From positions 1 through 34,618 of IMG/VR virus record IMGVR_UViG_3300025674_000172: 34,618 nucleotides of DNA; one strand, written 5' to 3'. The position numbers and the translations under genes are program-made. Within the stretch, counting starts at the first letter, position 1. The number at the start of each line of letters is the position of its first letter. Below are positions 1-7,157 of the stretch, one piece after another. The stretch comes from a virus. Below the pieces are notes generated by a model. That model was given only the letters and a program-made list of their open reading frames with translations, ran no database searches and had not been told where the DNA came from.

Positions 1-672
1 AGTGATAAGCTTGTAGTACTCTTGAGGACGCAATACACAGAAACGACCGTCACTAGGAACATCGTGTTCGTCCATGCGTTGAGCAGCACTAAACAAAGCA
101 GCTACCAACTCAGCACCTGTAGGATTACCTGTGTCAGAATTAGCGTCTCCGAAGTTTACGAAGGTGTTAGCACTGATGTCGAGGATGCTTCCGCCTTTAC
201 CAACTTGACTTAAGTTAGCTCCAGAACGAGCAGCAGCGATGAACACTTTAGCAAGAGCAGTGTCGAAACGAACAGCAAGTGCTTTACCCAACTCGTTAGC
301 GTAGACGCTGCGGATGTCGTAGTGATTCTTTACATCGTCAATGTTAGCCAAGAAAGTGGAAGCAACAAGCATCTTATCGATGGTGATGATCTTCTCAGTT
401 TTCTTGATGTCGCTGAGGTAAGTAACACCTGCACCTGCTTCAGCAATGTTGTCACCAGGAGTGTGGTAGTTAGCAGTAGCGATACCTGTTACAGGGAACT
501 GTGCTGATTTACCAGACTCGATGGTTCTGATGGTGTGTAGTGGTTTAAAGACATTGGACTCTTCAAAGGTTTGCAAAATCTCTCCAGAAAACTTCTTGAG
601 AAACAAAGCATCGTTATCAGAACCGCCTTCAATAAGACCTACACGACTGGGATTTGTTTGTCCGTTAGCCAT
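1..672 (-). CDS. Major capsid protein, N-terminal 224 residues (runs off the window)
   Basis: The reading frame starts at 672 and is still open at base 1, so the C-terminus is missing. The protein forms the icosahedral head shell. Its N-terminal half follows T7 gp10: a segment reading DALFLKKFSGEIL, then SGKSAQFPV, a KTEKIITID segment (T7 has HTEKVITID) and NHYDIRS (T7 has NHYDVRS). A clear Shine-Dalgarno GGAGAT lies at 686-681, ahead of the ATG. It is preceded by a 165-nt non-coding leader, one of the few real gaps in the late region, which suits a strongly expressed gene. In T7, scaffold and capsid genes are adjacent; here two membrane-protein genes separate them. Whether a frameshifted long form exists, as in T7 gp10B, cannot be seen. 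Identification is firm; completeness is not. Confidence 0.96.
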   Translation of the reverse strand, partial: MANGQTNPSRVGLIEGGSDNDALFLKKFSGEILQTFEESNVFKPLHTIRTIESGKSAQFPVTGIATANYHTPGDNIAEAGAGVTYLSDIKKTEKIITIDKMLVASTFLANIDDVKNHYDIRSVYANELGKALAVRFDTALAKVFIAAARSGANLSQVGKGGSILDISANTFVNFGDANSDTGNPTGAELVAALFSAAQRMDEHDVPSDGRFCVLRPQEYYKLIT

Positions 673-837
673 AATATATGATCTCCTATGTTATAAGTTA
701 TTGAATGTGTGATGATTACCAGTGACTTTCACATCTTTCGTCTTCACAGGATTGTCCTCCGCAGAGGGTCGAGGGACTAGTTGTTGCTAGTTGTCGATTA
801 AATTTAAATATAAGTAAAAGGGAAAAAAGCTTGACTG
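673..837 (-). promoter_or_regulatory. Capsid gene leader region
   Basis: This is a 165-nt non-coding stretch between the upstream membrane-protein gene and the capsid start. On the minus strand it begins with a T-run, then a very A/T-rich segment, then two small inverted repeats (ACTAG/CTAGT around a 6-nt loop, and CCTC/GAGG around TGCG), and ends in GGAGAT before the start codon. T7-like phages usually place a strong phage promoter and a processing site here. I infer regulation from position and from the near absence of gaps elsewhere. I could not identify a promoter motif shared with other gaps. Confidence 0.45.
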
Positions 838-1305
838 TCAACCTCTTCGACCACTTGGACCAAAGTAGAAACCAAGGATACAAGGCAGAATTACTGTGCA
901 TCCCATAAGGCTGATGTGTCCAGAAGAGATCGATATGGGTTCTTGGTTAGCTTGAAAGCTGATGAGTCCGAAGAAGAACTCGTTGACTCCCTCTCCGTCT
1001 GCGTTTGTAAGTGTGACGATTTCTGCGGAGGGGAAGAGGGTACAGAGGATGATACACGCACAGAGCGTAGACACCCCGATAACAGCAAGAATACGACGAG
1101 TAAAAGAAACAAACTCCCCAGTACCGCTTTTAGCGATTTCAGCTTGTAGTCTAAGGAAATTATCGCTCGCACGAGCCTCCCTCGCCATTTCAAGATCGTG
1201 TTTTTGTTGCTTAGCTTCAAACACATACCCAAATACGCCTTTAAGAATCGCCCCCATAGCAGTGCTACCACCGCCCGTAATAAATAACATAAGTAACTCA
1301 CCCAT
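838..1305 (-). CDS. Membrane protein of unknown function, between scaffold and capsid genes
   Basis: The frame codes for 155 residues from the ATG at 1305, which lies four bases after the stop of the preceding gene. A longer version starting at 1371 would overlap that gene, so I prefer 1305. The sequence shows an N-terminal hydrophobic/glycine segment (LLMLFITGGGS), a charged middle (EAKQQKHDLEMAREAR), and two further hydrophobic segments (ILAVIGVSTLCACIILCTLF and MGCTVILPCILGFYFG). I recognise this as a kind of protein seen next to the capsid gene in marine T7-like phages, but know no function. A holin-like or virion membrane role is possible; neither is shown. It probably belongs to the late structural transcript. 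Confidence 0.85.
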   Translation of the reverse strand: MGELLMLFITGGGSTAMGAILKGVFGYVFEAKQQKHDLEMAREARASDNFLRLQAEIAKSGTGEFVSFTRRILAVIGVSTLCACIILCTLFPSAEIVTLTNADGEGVNEFFFGLISFQANQEPISISSGHISLMGCTVILPCILGFYFGPSGRRG

Positions 1306-1309
1306 CTTT

Positions 1310-1627
1310 TCACTGTGCTCCGTATCGAACTGTGTCCAATAGCTCCTCATGTTTACCCATCTGTTTCTCAAGGAACATCAGACGCATGTTTTGTTCTGCA
1401 TCATCCGGCAAAGCCCCTAACTCTCCTCTAGGCCACTTCACCCTAAACTCAGCGTTAAGTTCTACATCGTGCTTGAGCCTCAAAATCTCTAGGTCTAATG
1501 CGTTAAGTTTATTCCACAACACACTATATCCCCACACAGCTGTACCTACTATAGCTATTACTTTAGCAACAAACGCTAGGTTGGCTTTCACCTGCGTGTT
1601 CTCATTAAGCTCTTGCATCATACCCAT
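1310..1627 (-). CDS. Small membrane-anchored coiled-coil protein, unknown function
   Basis: About 105 residues from the ATG at 1627; ATGs at 1621 and 1618 are equally possible, and no Shine-Dalgarno decides. A TTG start at 1660 would lie inside the inverted repeat and is unlikely. The protein has one membrane segment (AFVAKVIAIVGTAVWGYSVL), followed by a helical, probably coiled-coil part and a conserved-looking RVKWPRGELGALPDDAEQN stretch. It ends four bases before the next membrane-protein gene, so the two are likely co-translated and may work together. The order membrane segment then coiled coil resembles spanins and virion scaffolds, but no function can be assigned. Confidence 0.8.
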   Translation of the reverse strand: MGMMQELNENTQVKANLAFVAKVIAIVGTAVWGYSVLWNKLNALDLEILRLKHDVELNAEFRVKWPRGELGALPDDAEQNMRLMFLEKQMGKHEELLDTVRYGAQ

Positions 1628-1641
1628 AACATAAACAGAAA

Positions 1642-1688
1642 CCCCTACCGAGGGAAACAAAAAGAACGAAACTAAACCTCGGTAGGGG
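1642..1688 (-). repeat. Perfect 12-bp inverted repeat after the scaffold gene
   Basis: CCCCTACCGAGG (1642-1653) and its exact complement CCTCGGTAGGGG (1677-1688) flank a 23-base loop that is T-rich in the minus-strand RNA. The repeat sits between the scaffold stop and the next start. The stem is G/C-rich and long for a phage gap. It could be a terminator or attenuator, an RNase processing site, or an element that sets the ratio of scaffold to downstream products. The transcript continues TTTCTGTTTATG rather than a clean U-tract, so simple intrinsic termination is not assured. Confidence 0.75.
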
Positions 1689-1713
1689 CTGAATAATGAA
1701 ACTATACTATGTC

Positions 1714-2496
1714 CTAAATATTACTTACTGCTAGTCGTCTGTCAATCTCTTCGTGATATGCTTTGTCACCGGAACGATAGCGTGGATCAGACTGTGCTCG
1801 TGCTAACTCCTGCATACTTTTAAATGGCATGGTAGATGTACCAGATACTGCACCTTGAGTTAACTTAGGAGTAGACCCTGTAGCATTCTGATACCTGGCG
1901 TACAATCCTTGAACTGCTAATTTAGCTTGTTGAACTGTACCGCCTGTGACTGCCTCATCAAAAGCATCGATCTCTTCTTGTGGTAAATTCTCATTCGCCC
2001 ACTCTGCCATCGCATCGTATTGTCCGTTCGCAACGCTTTGTATTTGAGCTTCTTCAGATTGTAATAATGCTTGCTGACCAGCTGCGTAGCTGTCAACTAA
2101 ATCTCTAGGTAATCCAGCCTTCTCTAAAGCAGTATAAGTTTCCTCACTAAGTTGACCGTCGTTTTCAAAGAACTCTTTACTAGCTTCTGCAACCGCTTGG
2201 TATGCTTCACTAGTGTTCTCTTCAACTTGTTCTTCTTTGTTCTCAACTTCCGCTTCACTTTGTTCAACTTCTGCTTCGTCTTCTTTAGCCCCTGCTCCCA
2301 TTTTCTTTTCCAGCTCGGAGTACGCTTTCGCCATGTCTTCCGCACTCTTGAACTTTTCGGGGAGCCATTGCGGGCGGTCTTCCTGTTCTTGCGGTAGTTC
2401 CTCGGCTTGTTGCTCGGTGACTTCTGCGGGTTTCTCTTCGGGTTCGATTTCGCTTGGTGCTTTCTCATTGATTTCTACTCGGTGTAATTCAGCCAT
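1714..2496 (-). CDS. Capsid assembly (scaffold) protein
   Basis: The gene encodes 260 residues, a little shorter than T7 gp9. It lies directly downstream of the portal gene, where T7-like phages keep the scaffold gene. The protein is strongly acidic and low in complexity in its first 100 residues (many Glu, Gln and Ala), includes a PQWLPEKFKSAEDMAKAYSE segment typical of phage scaffolds, and ends in a basic helical tail. Scaffolds drive procapsid assembly and leave before DNA packaging. The start has a purine-rich AAGAGGA about ten bases upstream, followed by AACAAACT directly before ATG. Confidence 0.9.
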   Translation of the reverse strand: MAELHRVEINEKAPSEIEPEEKPAEVTEQQAEELPQEQEDRPQWLPEKFKSAEDMAKAYSELEKKMGAGAKEDEAEVEQSEAEVENKEEQVEENTSEAYQAVAEASKEFFENDGQLSEETYTALEKAGLPRDLVDSYAAGQQALLQSEEAQIQSVANGQYDAMAEWANENLPQEEIDAFDEAVTGGTVQQAKLAVQGLYARYQNATGSTPKLTQGAVSGTSTMPFKSMQELARAQSDPRYRSGDKAYHEEIDRRLAVSNI

Positions 2497-2502
2497 AGTT
2501 TG

Positions 2503-4062
2503 TTATTCCTCTTGCGGTGTTTCTTGTTGTGCCATGTACTGCTCCTGTGCTGCGTTGATAGCTGGTCCTACTGCGGGTGCTCCGAGTTTCTGAGCCATCT
2601 CCATCATCTGTTGCTGTTGCATAGCTTGTTGAATTTCTTCTTCTGTCTTGATCAGTCCTTCAGTCTCAATACCAAGAGCAGTAGCACGACGCTTGAAGTA
2701 GTCACTGACATTTAAGTATTGAGTAACTGCTTGTGGTCCTACTATCTGATTAGCACCTGCCAAGAACATATCCAATCTGTTAAGATCATTACCACGACCA
2801 AGTGCTTCAACACCAGTAACAATAGTAGGCTTAACAATATCTTTAGGTATCTTAGGTAGACGCTTGCTCTTAGACATCTTGTCCATCAAACGACTGACAA
2901 TAGGAAGCTGTAGTTCCTGAGATAACAGAGAGTAGAGACCACCTAGAGCAGCTTCAAGCTCTTGACTTAACATGCGTATCTCTTCAGCAGTCACTCTCTC
3001 TGCATCTCTAACAACTCCCGATGTCAAAAGAAATGCTTGGCTGAGACGATCTGTTATACCATTCATTGTGGCTTGTGCAGTCCTAAAGTCATTGAACTTA
3101 TTCAACTGCAACACAGATACATCTCCTTCAGCCCCTTGTACAATCGCACCGTTAGGAGCTTCAGCTAATGTTCGTGCTCTTGTTGTACCATTCGGATTAA
3201 CCATGAACAATACTTTAGCTGCTGCTGCACTACCTTCTACGATTGCTTTGGTCAGTGCTTCTAAACTCTTTAAGTCTCCGATATACTCTTCAACAAATCC
3301 CCTGCCGTAGTCCTCTCCATCAATCTGGGTGTAGCGTAACGGGAGCCACGGGGACTTATCAATTGGATACTCACCCATACTTTCTTCGATGAGCATACCT
3401 TTGACATCCTGGTAGACTTTGTACTTCTCTCCTTCTCTGACGATTGCGGTGTAGAGGTCACAGCTGTTCTCCTTTTCTTGACGGTATACTTCTTCTCTTA
3501 CAGATTCAGGAAGCATCATAGGAGCTACAGTTTCTTTAACTGCTATGTGTGTAACATTACCCATTGGGTCTCTCTTGACTACATAACGATCAAGCTTGAA
3601 CACACGCATACCACCTTCGTCCGGTAAGTACAACAAACTGTTACCTGTTATAAGTAAGTTCTTTAGTGCTTGGAAGATACCGTTCCTGAAGTTCTGTACT
3701 TCTACTTCCTGTGATACACTACGCTCTACATCAGCTAATGCTTTCTCTAAGTCTGTGCGTAACTGCTCACCACCCTCTGGTCCTAACTCCTGCTTTGCTT
3801 TGTCCAGTTCGTATCTATCTATAACAAGACGGAAGAATGGAGCGTTAGGTGGAAGCAGTGCTAACAATAACTTACTGCTAAGATTCAGTACACCTCTAGC
3901 TCCTATACCTTGGTACGGTGTGTAGTACTTAGTAGCGTAGTTGTGTCCGTCAGGTGGTAGTACATAAGGAAGCGTAAGCTCAGAAGATGTACGACCTCTG
4001 TCTAAGAATGACCACCGCTGGTTCTCCAACGAGTGATATAACCCTTGGGCTGTTTCGTGCAT
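2503..4062 (-). CDS. Portal (head-to-tail connector) protein
   Basis: At 519 residues this matches T7 gp8 in length and gene order. Portal proteins form the dodecameric ring through which DNA enters and leaves the head and to which the tail binds. The N-terminus (YHSLENQRWSFLDRGRTSSE, then TLPYVLPP) and a segment including YTPYQGIGARGVLNLSSKLL are typical of T7-type connectors, as is the acidic, Gln/Met-rich C-terminal tail. It starts one base after the upstream small gene, with GAAGAG upstream of the ATG, and ends six bases before the scaffold start. Identification is secure. Confidence 0.95.
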   Translation of the reverse strand: MHETAQGLYHSLENQRWSFLDRGRTSSELTLPYVLPPDGHNYATKYYTPYQGIGARGVLNLSSKLLLALLPPNAPFFRLVIDRYELDKAKQELGPEGGEQLRTDLEKALADVERSVSQEVEVQNFRNGIFQALKNLLITGNSLLYLPDEGGMRVFKLDRYVVKRDPMGNVTHIAVKETVAPMMLPESVREEVYRQEKENSCDLYTAIVREGEKYKVYQDVKGMLIEESMGEYPIDKSPWLPLRYTQIDGEDYGRGFVEEYIGDLKSLEALTKAIVEGSAAAAKVLFMVNPNGTTRARTLAEAPNGAIVQGAEGDVSVLQLNKFNDFRTAQATMNGITDRLSQAFLLTSGVVRDAERVTAEEIRMLSQELEAALGGLYSLLSQELQLPIVSRLMDKMSKSKRLPKIPKDIVKPTIVTGVEALGRGNDLNRLDMFLAGANQIVGPQAVTQYLNVSDYFKRRATALGIETEGLIKTEEEIQQAMQQQQMMEMAQKLGAPAVGPAINAAQEQYMAQQETPQEE

Positions 4063-4063
4063 C

Positions 4064-4282
4064 TTACTCTTCAGGCGACCAATCAGACCCCGAAAGAACC
4101 GTCAGTATGTCTGAGTATGTGTACTGCGTCTTGCCATCTAAAAAGCTAGGAGTGTCTCCGTCAAACTTAACAAATGTCTGAGTACCTGCTAGGTTGTATC
4201 GTAGCGTATCCGCACTAGTCTCTAGCACTTGGTTAAAATCTACGGAACTTACTTCCGATGAATCAATGATTACATAGTTCAT
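4064..4282 (-). CDS. Small conserved phage protein upstream of the portal gene
   Basis: The gene encodes 72 residues, starting MNYVIIDSSEVSSVDFNQVL and including TFVKFDGDTPSFLDGK. I recognise this as a small protein commonly placed just before the portal gene in marine T7-like phages; its role is unknown. It is acidic and has no membrane segment. There is no Shine-Dalgarno; the start follows the sequence CATAAACT, a context shared with several other genes here. It is packed between the LamG protein gene (3-nt gap) and the portal gene (1-nt gap). Confidence 0.85.
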   Translation of the reverse strand: MNYVIIDSSEVSSVDFNQVLETSADTLRYNLAGTQTFVKFDGDTPSFLDGKTQYTYSDILTVLSGSDWSPEE

Positions 4283-4285
4283 AGT

Positions 4286-5599
4286 TTATGGTGTGTCTGC
4301 GGTGAAGGAAGCTCCGTTCGTTAATGTGCCATCAAGCGTACCAACTAAATCTGTTACTGTTGTTCCGCTACCTCCATCGTTGTCACCCATTCTCCAGTAG
4401 TTAATTAGATTAGAAGATGATGTGTAATTTCCGTTATCCGACCTAAGATCAATTGGTGCATTACTCGCCTGAATGTCAGGTATTTCTGAACTTGATAAAG
4501 CACTCGACCAAACTGCAAATTCATCAATCACTCCGTTGAAGTAGTAGAGATTTGCCACTTGACCAATGCGAAAAGTATTAAAGGCTGATGATTGTGTAGA
4601 TGATGCGAATATAGAAGAACTACCGTTAGCTGTTGAACTGCCGTCTGAATAGATAGTTACTGTTCCTGAATTGTACACTAAAGTAATCTGATGCCAATTT
4701 CCGTCATCGTAATCAGTACTTCCTATGTTGGCAGTTGTTCCACCCAATATAACTTGTGCCCCAGCAGCTAGAAGACTCATGCGGTTACTTGTGCCTCCTG
4801 AAAAAACCATACGATTGGCTGTTGAGGTTTTTATCCAAGTGCTAATCGTAAAAGCAGATACACTGTTTAAGGCTCCTAACACTCCGTAGTCCACATAATC
4901 ATTCGTTCCATCAAGACTAACTGAGTAATTGTTTAGAAATGGTCCAGTAGTAGAATTACCCACAATAACATACGAATCTGTGGTAACAGGCACTAACTCA
5001 ATCTCAGCATATTGCCCAAGCGTTGTGTTTTGTATTTCAGAACCGGGCGTGTAGGAATTTAAAAGAGCACCCGATCCTGCTTGCAATACAACTTTGCCAG
5101 CTCCTAACTGCACAAATTTACAATTAAAACCTGCCCCTAATCCTGTTGGTACAGTTACATATACATTGGAGGTCTCATTAACAGTTACCACTTTGTTCTT
5201 AGCTGCACTCGTAAGTGTGAATGCCAAAGGTGTACCTGAAGCGGTGTATGTTTGGGTGGAGTAACTGGATGGAAAGAAGTCTGTACTTGCTGAAGTAGCG
5301 GCTGTGCCTAGCCCCAAAGTTGTTCGTGCTGCTGCTGCGTCTGTATCGTCTACTAGAGTAGCACCAAATGCTGAGATGCCGTGTACGGCTGATGTTAATG
5401 CTTCGTGATTCCCTAAGCTTACCGTTGTTGCAAACCCACTGATGTCAGCAGTTTGTACGGGTGCTTGTGCCATTAAATTAGAAACACTTATCTTCTTTGT
5501 TGTAGGTGTTCCTGTTGTATCATCTACTATCGGTAACACATCATCAGCTGCTGCTGTCGATAGTTCAGTTAGGTCTGCAAAAATCTTTTTATTAGCCAT
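4286..5599 (-). CDS. LamG-domain virion protein, candidate adhesin
   Basis: The protein has 437 residues. The first 90 or so resemble the start of phage fiber proteins (FADLTELSTAAADDVLPIVD, later AAAARTTLGLGTAA). A beta-rich middle follows, then a LamG/concanavalin-type jelly roll from about residue 228 to 375, with DGTNDYVDYG, FTISTWIKT, DGNWHQITLVY and FNGVIDEFAVWSSAL. The C-terminus carries a second conserved-looking patch (LINYWRMGDNDGG). LamG domains bind carbohydrate, so a receptor-binding or head/tail decoration role is likely; this is inference. Its position upstream of the portal gene, far from the tail-fiber gene, is unusual compared with T7. The start is an ATG without Shine-Dalgarno. 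Confidence 0.82.
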   Translation of the reverse strand: MANKKIFADLTELSTAAADDVLPIVDDTTGTPTTKKISVSNLMAQAPVQTADISGFATTVSLGNHEALTSAVHGISAFGATLVDDTDAAAARTTLGLGTAATSASTDFFPSSYSTQTYTASGTPLAFTLTSAAKNKVVTVNETSNVYVTVPTGLGAGFNCKFVQLGAGKVVLQAGSGALLNSYTPGSEIQNTTLGQYAEIELVPVTTDSYVIVGNSTTGPFLNNYSVSLDGTNDYVDYGVLGALNSVSAFTISTWIKTSTANRMVFSGGTSNRMSLLAAGAQVILGGTTANIGSTDYDDGNWHQITLVYNSGTVTIYSDGSSTANGSSSIFASSTQSSAFNTFRIGQVANLYYFNGVIDEFAVWSSALSSSEIPDIQASNAPIDLRSDNGNYTSSSNLINYWRMGDNDGGSGTTVTDLVGTLDGTLTNGASFTADTP

Positions 5600-5604
5600 G
5601 ATTG

Positions 5605-5811
5605 TTATGCTGGTTCAAATGCGATTGGTTCATCAAGTTCTGTTACTAGTATATCTCCCGCTGGTTCTGTCAATAAAGCTCCGTCAACTACACCTGGTGT
5701 TATCTGTGGTGCATCAAATCCGTACAGTTTTTCAAAAGCAGGTCGAATGAAGTTACCAGGCAGCGGGGTGATGTTGCTTGGTTTCTCAAGTACTGTGAAC
5801 TCAAGTGACAT
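5605..5811 (-). CDS. Small hypothetical protein of the structural block
   Basis: The gene encodes 68 residues with no membrane segment, rich in Pro, Glu and Ala. The start overlaps the stop of the upstream gene (TAATG), so translation is probably coupled. It lies between a small beta-rich protein and the LamG protein, which suggests a minor structural or assembly role, but the sequence itself gives no function. The bases immediately before the ATG read GACTCACTATA, identical to the core of the T7 promoter; see the findings. Confidence 0.7.
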   Translation of the reverse strand: MSLEFTVLEKPSNITPLPGNFIRPAFEKLYGFDAPQITPGVVDGALLTEPAGDILVTELDEPIAFEPA

Positions 5812-6128
5812 TATAGTGAGTCAACAGTTCCGGTAGCGTAGACGCTGTGGGTTCCTGCTGTGTAAGCACTTACATTAGCTCTTAGCTTTTCGTAGTGTCC
5901 GTGGTCATCTCGTACCATAACCGATCCTTCGGCTGATACTGATTGACTGTGTACTACATGCCAAGCTCCTCCAATGTAAGCTTCTATATCTACGGTTGCA
6001 GCTCCAGCGGACTCAGTGGCTATGACAAATGTCCAACCCTTAGAACGCTCAACTGAGAATGCACTACCCGCTCCTGATGCTGTAACAGATGAGAGTAGCG
6101 TCTTTTTATCAAGTGTGCGAAGGCTCAT
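5811..6128 (-). CDS. Small beta-rich hypothetical protein, probably structural
   Basis: The gene encodes 105 residues. Alternating hydrophobic residues and glycine/serine turns (WTFVIATESAGAATVDIEAY, then GTHSVYATGTVDSL) suggest an all-beta fold such as a small virion decoration protein. There is no signal peptide or membrane segment. The start is preceded by an A/T-only stretch with no Shine-Dalgarno. The stop overlaps the next start as TAATG. I do not recognise a named family. Confidence 0.75.
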   Translation of the reverse strand: MSLRTLDKKTLLSSVTASGAGSAFSVERSKGWTFVIATESAGAATVDIEAYIGGAWHVVHSQSVSAEGSVMVRDDHGHYEKLRANVSAYTAGTHSVYATGTVDSL

Positions 6129-6150
6129 AATTTATTTATATATATATTAG

Positions 6151-6363
6151 TTATTGTGAAAGCTGTACTCCTGTCCCTGCCATACCACCACCCATGCTTA
6201 GAGTAGGACGACGAACTGATCTGGTCAACTGCTGTGTACCACGACGACGCTTAGTAGGCTGTGTAGCTCTTTGAGTAACAGCCCTTTCTGCGGTAGGTAG
6301 TGGCGGTGGTGGTGGAGCCGGAGGAGGTGGAGGTTCGGGCATCTTAGGTTGTGAGAAACACAT
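6151..6363 (-). CDS. Small proline-rich protein (N-terminal MCFSQPKMPEP)
   Basis: The gene encodes 70 residues in three zones: an MCFSQ start, a block that is almost all proline with some alanine (residues 9-23), and a basic Thr/Arg-rich zone ending in a glycine-rich tail (MGGGMAGTGVQLSQ). Short proline-rich proteins with an MCF-type N-terminus recur in podovirus structural regions. The gp14-like protein of this phage also begins with MC. Function is unknown. It follows the preceding gene with a 2-nt gap. Confidence 0.72.
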   Translation of the reverse strand: MCFSQPKMPEPPPPPAPPPPPLPTAERAVTQRATQPTKRRRGTQQLTRSVRRPTLSMGGGMAGTGVQLSQ

Positions 6364-6365
6364 GG

Positions 6366-6572
6366 CTATTCAATGTTCTTTGTTATGATGTTGTCTTGTA
6401 ACTGTTCGTCGTAAGTCTGTTGTAAATAATTAATTACACTTCTTTGTCCTACCTTATACCATATCTCTCTATCAGAGTCTGTCAAGAGGGGACATTTATC
6501 CGGGAACAGTTTGTCAAGCTTTTCTATCAAAGACTTACTCAACGCTGGTAATACTATTTCTTGGTCACTCAT
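6366..6572 (-). CDS. Small conserved hypothetical protein
   Basis: The gene encodes 68 residues, helical and acidic, with the segment KCPLLTDSDREIWYKVGQRS, a pattern I associate with small proteins next to replication genes in T7-like marine phages. The start overlaps the upstream stop as ATGA (6572-6569), pointing to coupled translation. There is no membrane segment and no catalytic motif. Function is unknown. Confidence 0.75.
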   Translation of the reverse strand: MSDQEIVLPALSKSLIEKLDKLFPDKCPLLTDSDREIWYKVGQRSVINYLQQTYDEQLQDNIITKNIE

Positions 6573-6799
6573 CTCATTTCAAACTTATCTTCTGTCCATA
6601 CATACAGCGGTGTGAACTCACCTACATAAGCACACCCTATGTTAAAGCTAAAGTGTTCAACAGCATCGTCATAACTCATACCTTGTTTCATAAGTATATC
6701 TAACATCTTCTCTATTGAGTACACTGCTCTGTTCTTTTCGTAGTCTGCTCCGATCAAAGCATCGTCGAATCCATCTGCTAACAATGCTTCCTCATTCAT
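6569..6799 (-). CDS. Small hypothetical protein after the diphosphohydrolase
   Basis: The gene encodes 76 residues from the ATG at 6799, which overlaps the end of the diphosphohydrolase gene by 8 nt. The frame stays open upstream to 6958, but that part copies the neighbour in another frame and is not expected to be translated. The protein is acidic, contains EKNRAVYSIEKMLDILMKQG and DDAVEHFSFNIGCAYVGEFT, and looks like a small helical globular protein. Function is unknown. Stop and next start overlap as ATGA. Confidence 0.75.
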   Translation of the reverse strand: MNEEALLADGFDDALIGADYEKNRAVYSIEKMLDILMKQGMSYDDAVEHFSFNIGCAYVGEFTPLYVWTEDKFEMR

Positions 6800-7157
6800 C
6801 TCTGTAGCTAATGTCAGCGAGTTCCGCTGGTAGTTTACCTTCTTTGATCTTTTGCTCCGTCCATATCCAAGCTGAAGCATTCCATAAGATAGCACCCGCA
6901 TGGTCTTCAGAGTTGTCCCCCTCAGCCAGCCCCAACAAATGTCTAAACATCGAGTCATACAATCTACTTAGTGGGAATCCTTGTTTCCAGTTGTTGTCTC
7001 CGTAAAGCTTACCGCCAGCTTCAAATCTTTTGGCGAGACTGCGTAAGGCGACCGGAGGTATAAGGCTGGGTCGTCCCCGTCCATTGTCCCCATCACGCCT
7101 TGCCCCAGTGCTGAAGTTTCTAGTATATCCTTGGTTTGGTAGTTCTTCGGTGTCCAT
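6792..7157 (-). CDS. Putative dATP/dGTP diphosphohydrolase, N-terminal-domain type
   Basis: The gene encodes 121 residues with the pattern TGARRDG, GRPSLIPPVALRSLAKRFE, then KLYGDNNW, LSRLYDSMFRHLLG, and EDHAGAILWNASAW. I recognise this as the phage family annotated as dATP/dGTP diphosphohydrolase (N-terminal domain, MazG-like). Such enzymes would cleave purine dNTPs to monophosphates and adjust nucleotide pools; activity here is inferred. The start at 7157 sits in the context AAGAAACT-ATG inside the exonuclease gene, giving a 190-nt out-of-phase overlap. Most of the conserved core of this protein lies inside that overlap, so the frame is certainly real. The other partner of a 2-aminoadenine (Z) DNA pathway, PurZ, is not seen. 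Confidence 0.82.
   Translation of the reverse strand: MDTEELPNQGYTRNFSTGARRDGDNGRGRPSLIPPVALRSLAKRFEAGGKLYGDNNWKQGFPLSRLYDSMFRHLLGLAEGDNSEDHAGAILWNASAWIWTEQKIKEGKLPAELADISYRDE

Noticed and set aside
716-901. 61-codon minus-strand frame across the capsid leader
   Set aside because: It half-overlaps the membrane-protein gene and has no start signal; the leader is better read as non-coding.
2213-2593. Cysteine/serine-rich plus-strand frame
   Set aside because: It is the complement of the Glu/Ala-rich scaffold gene; the repetitive composition is a by-product of that gene.
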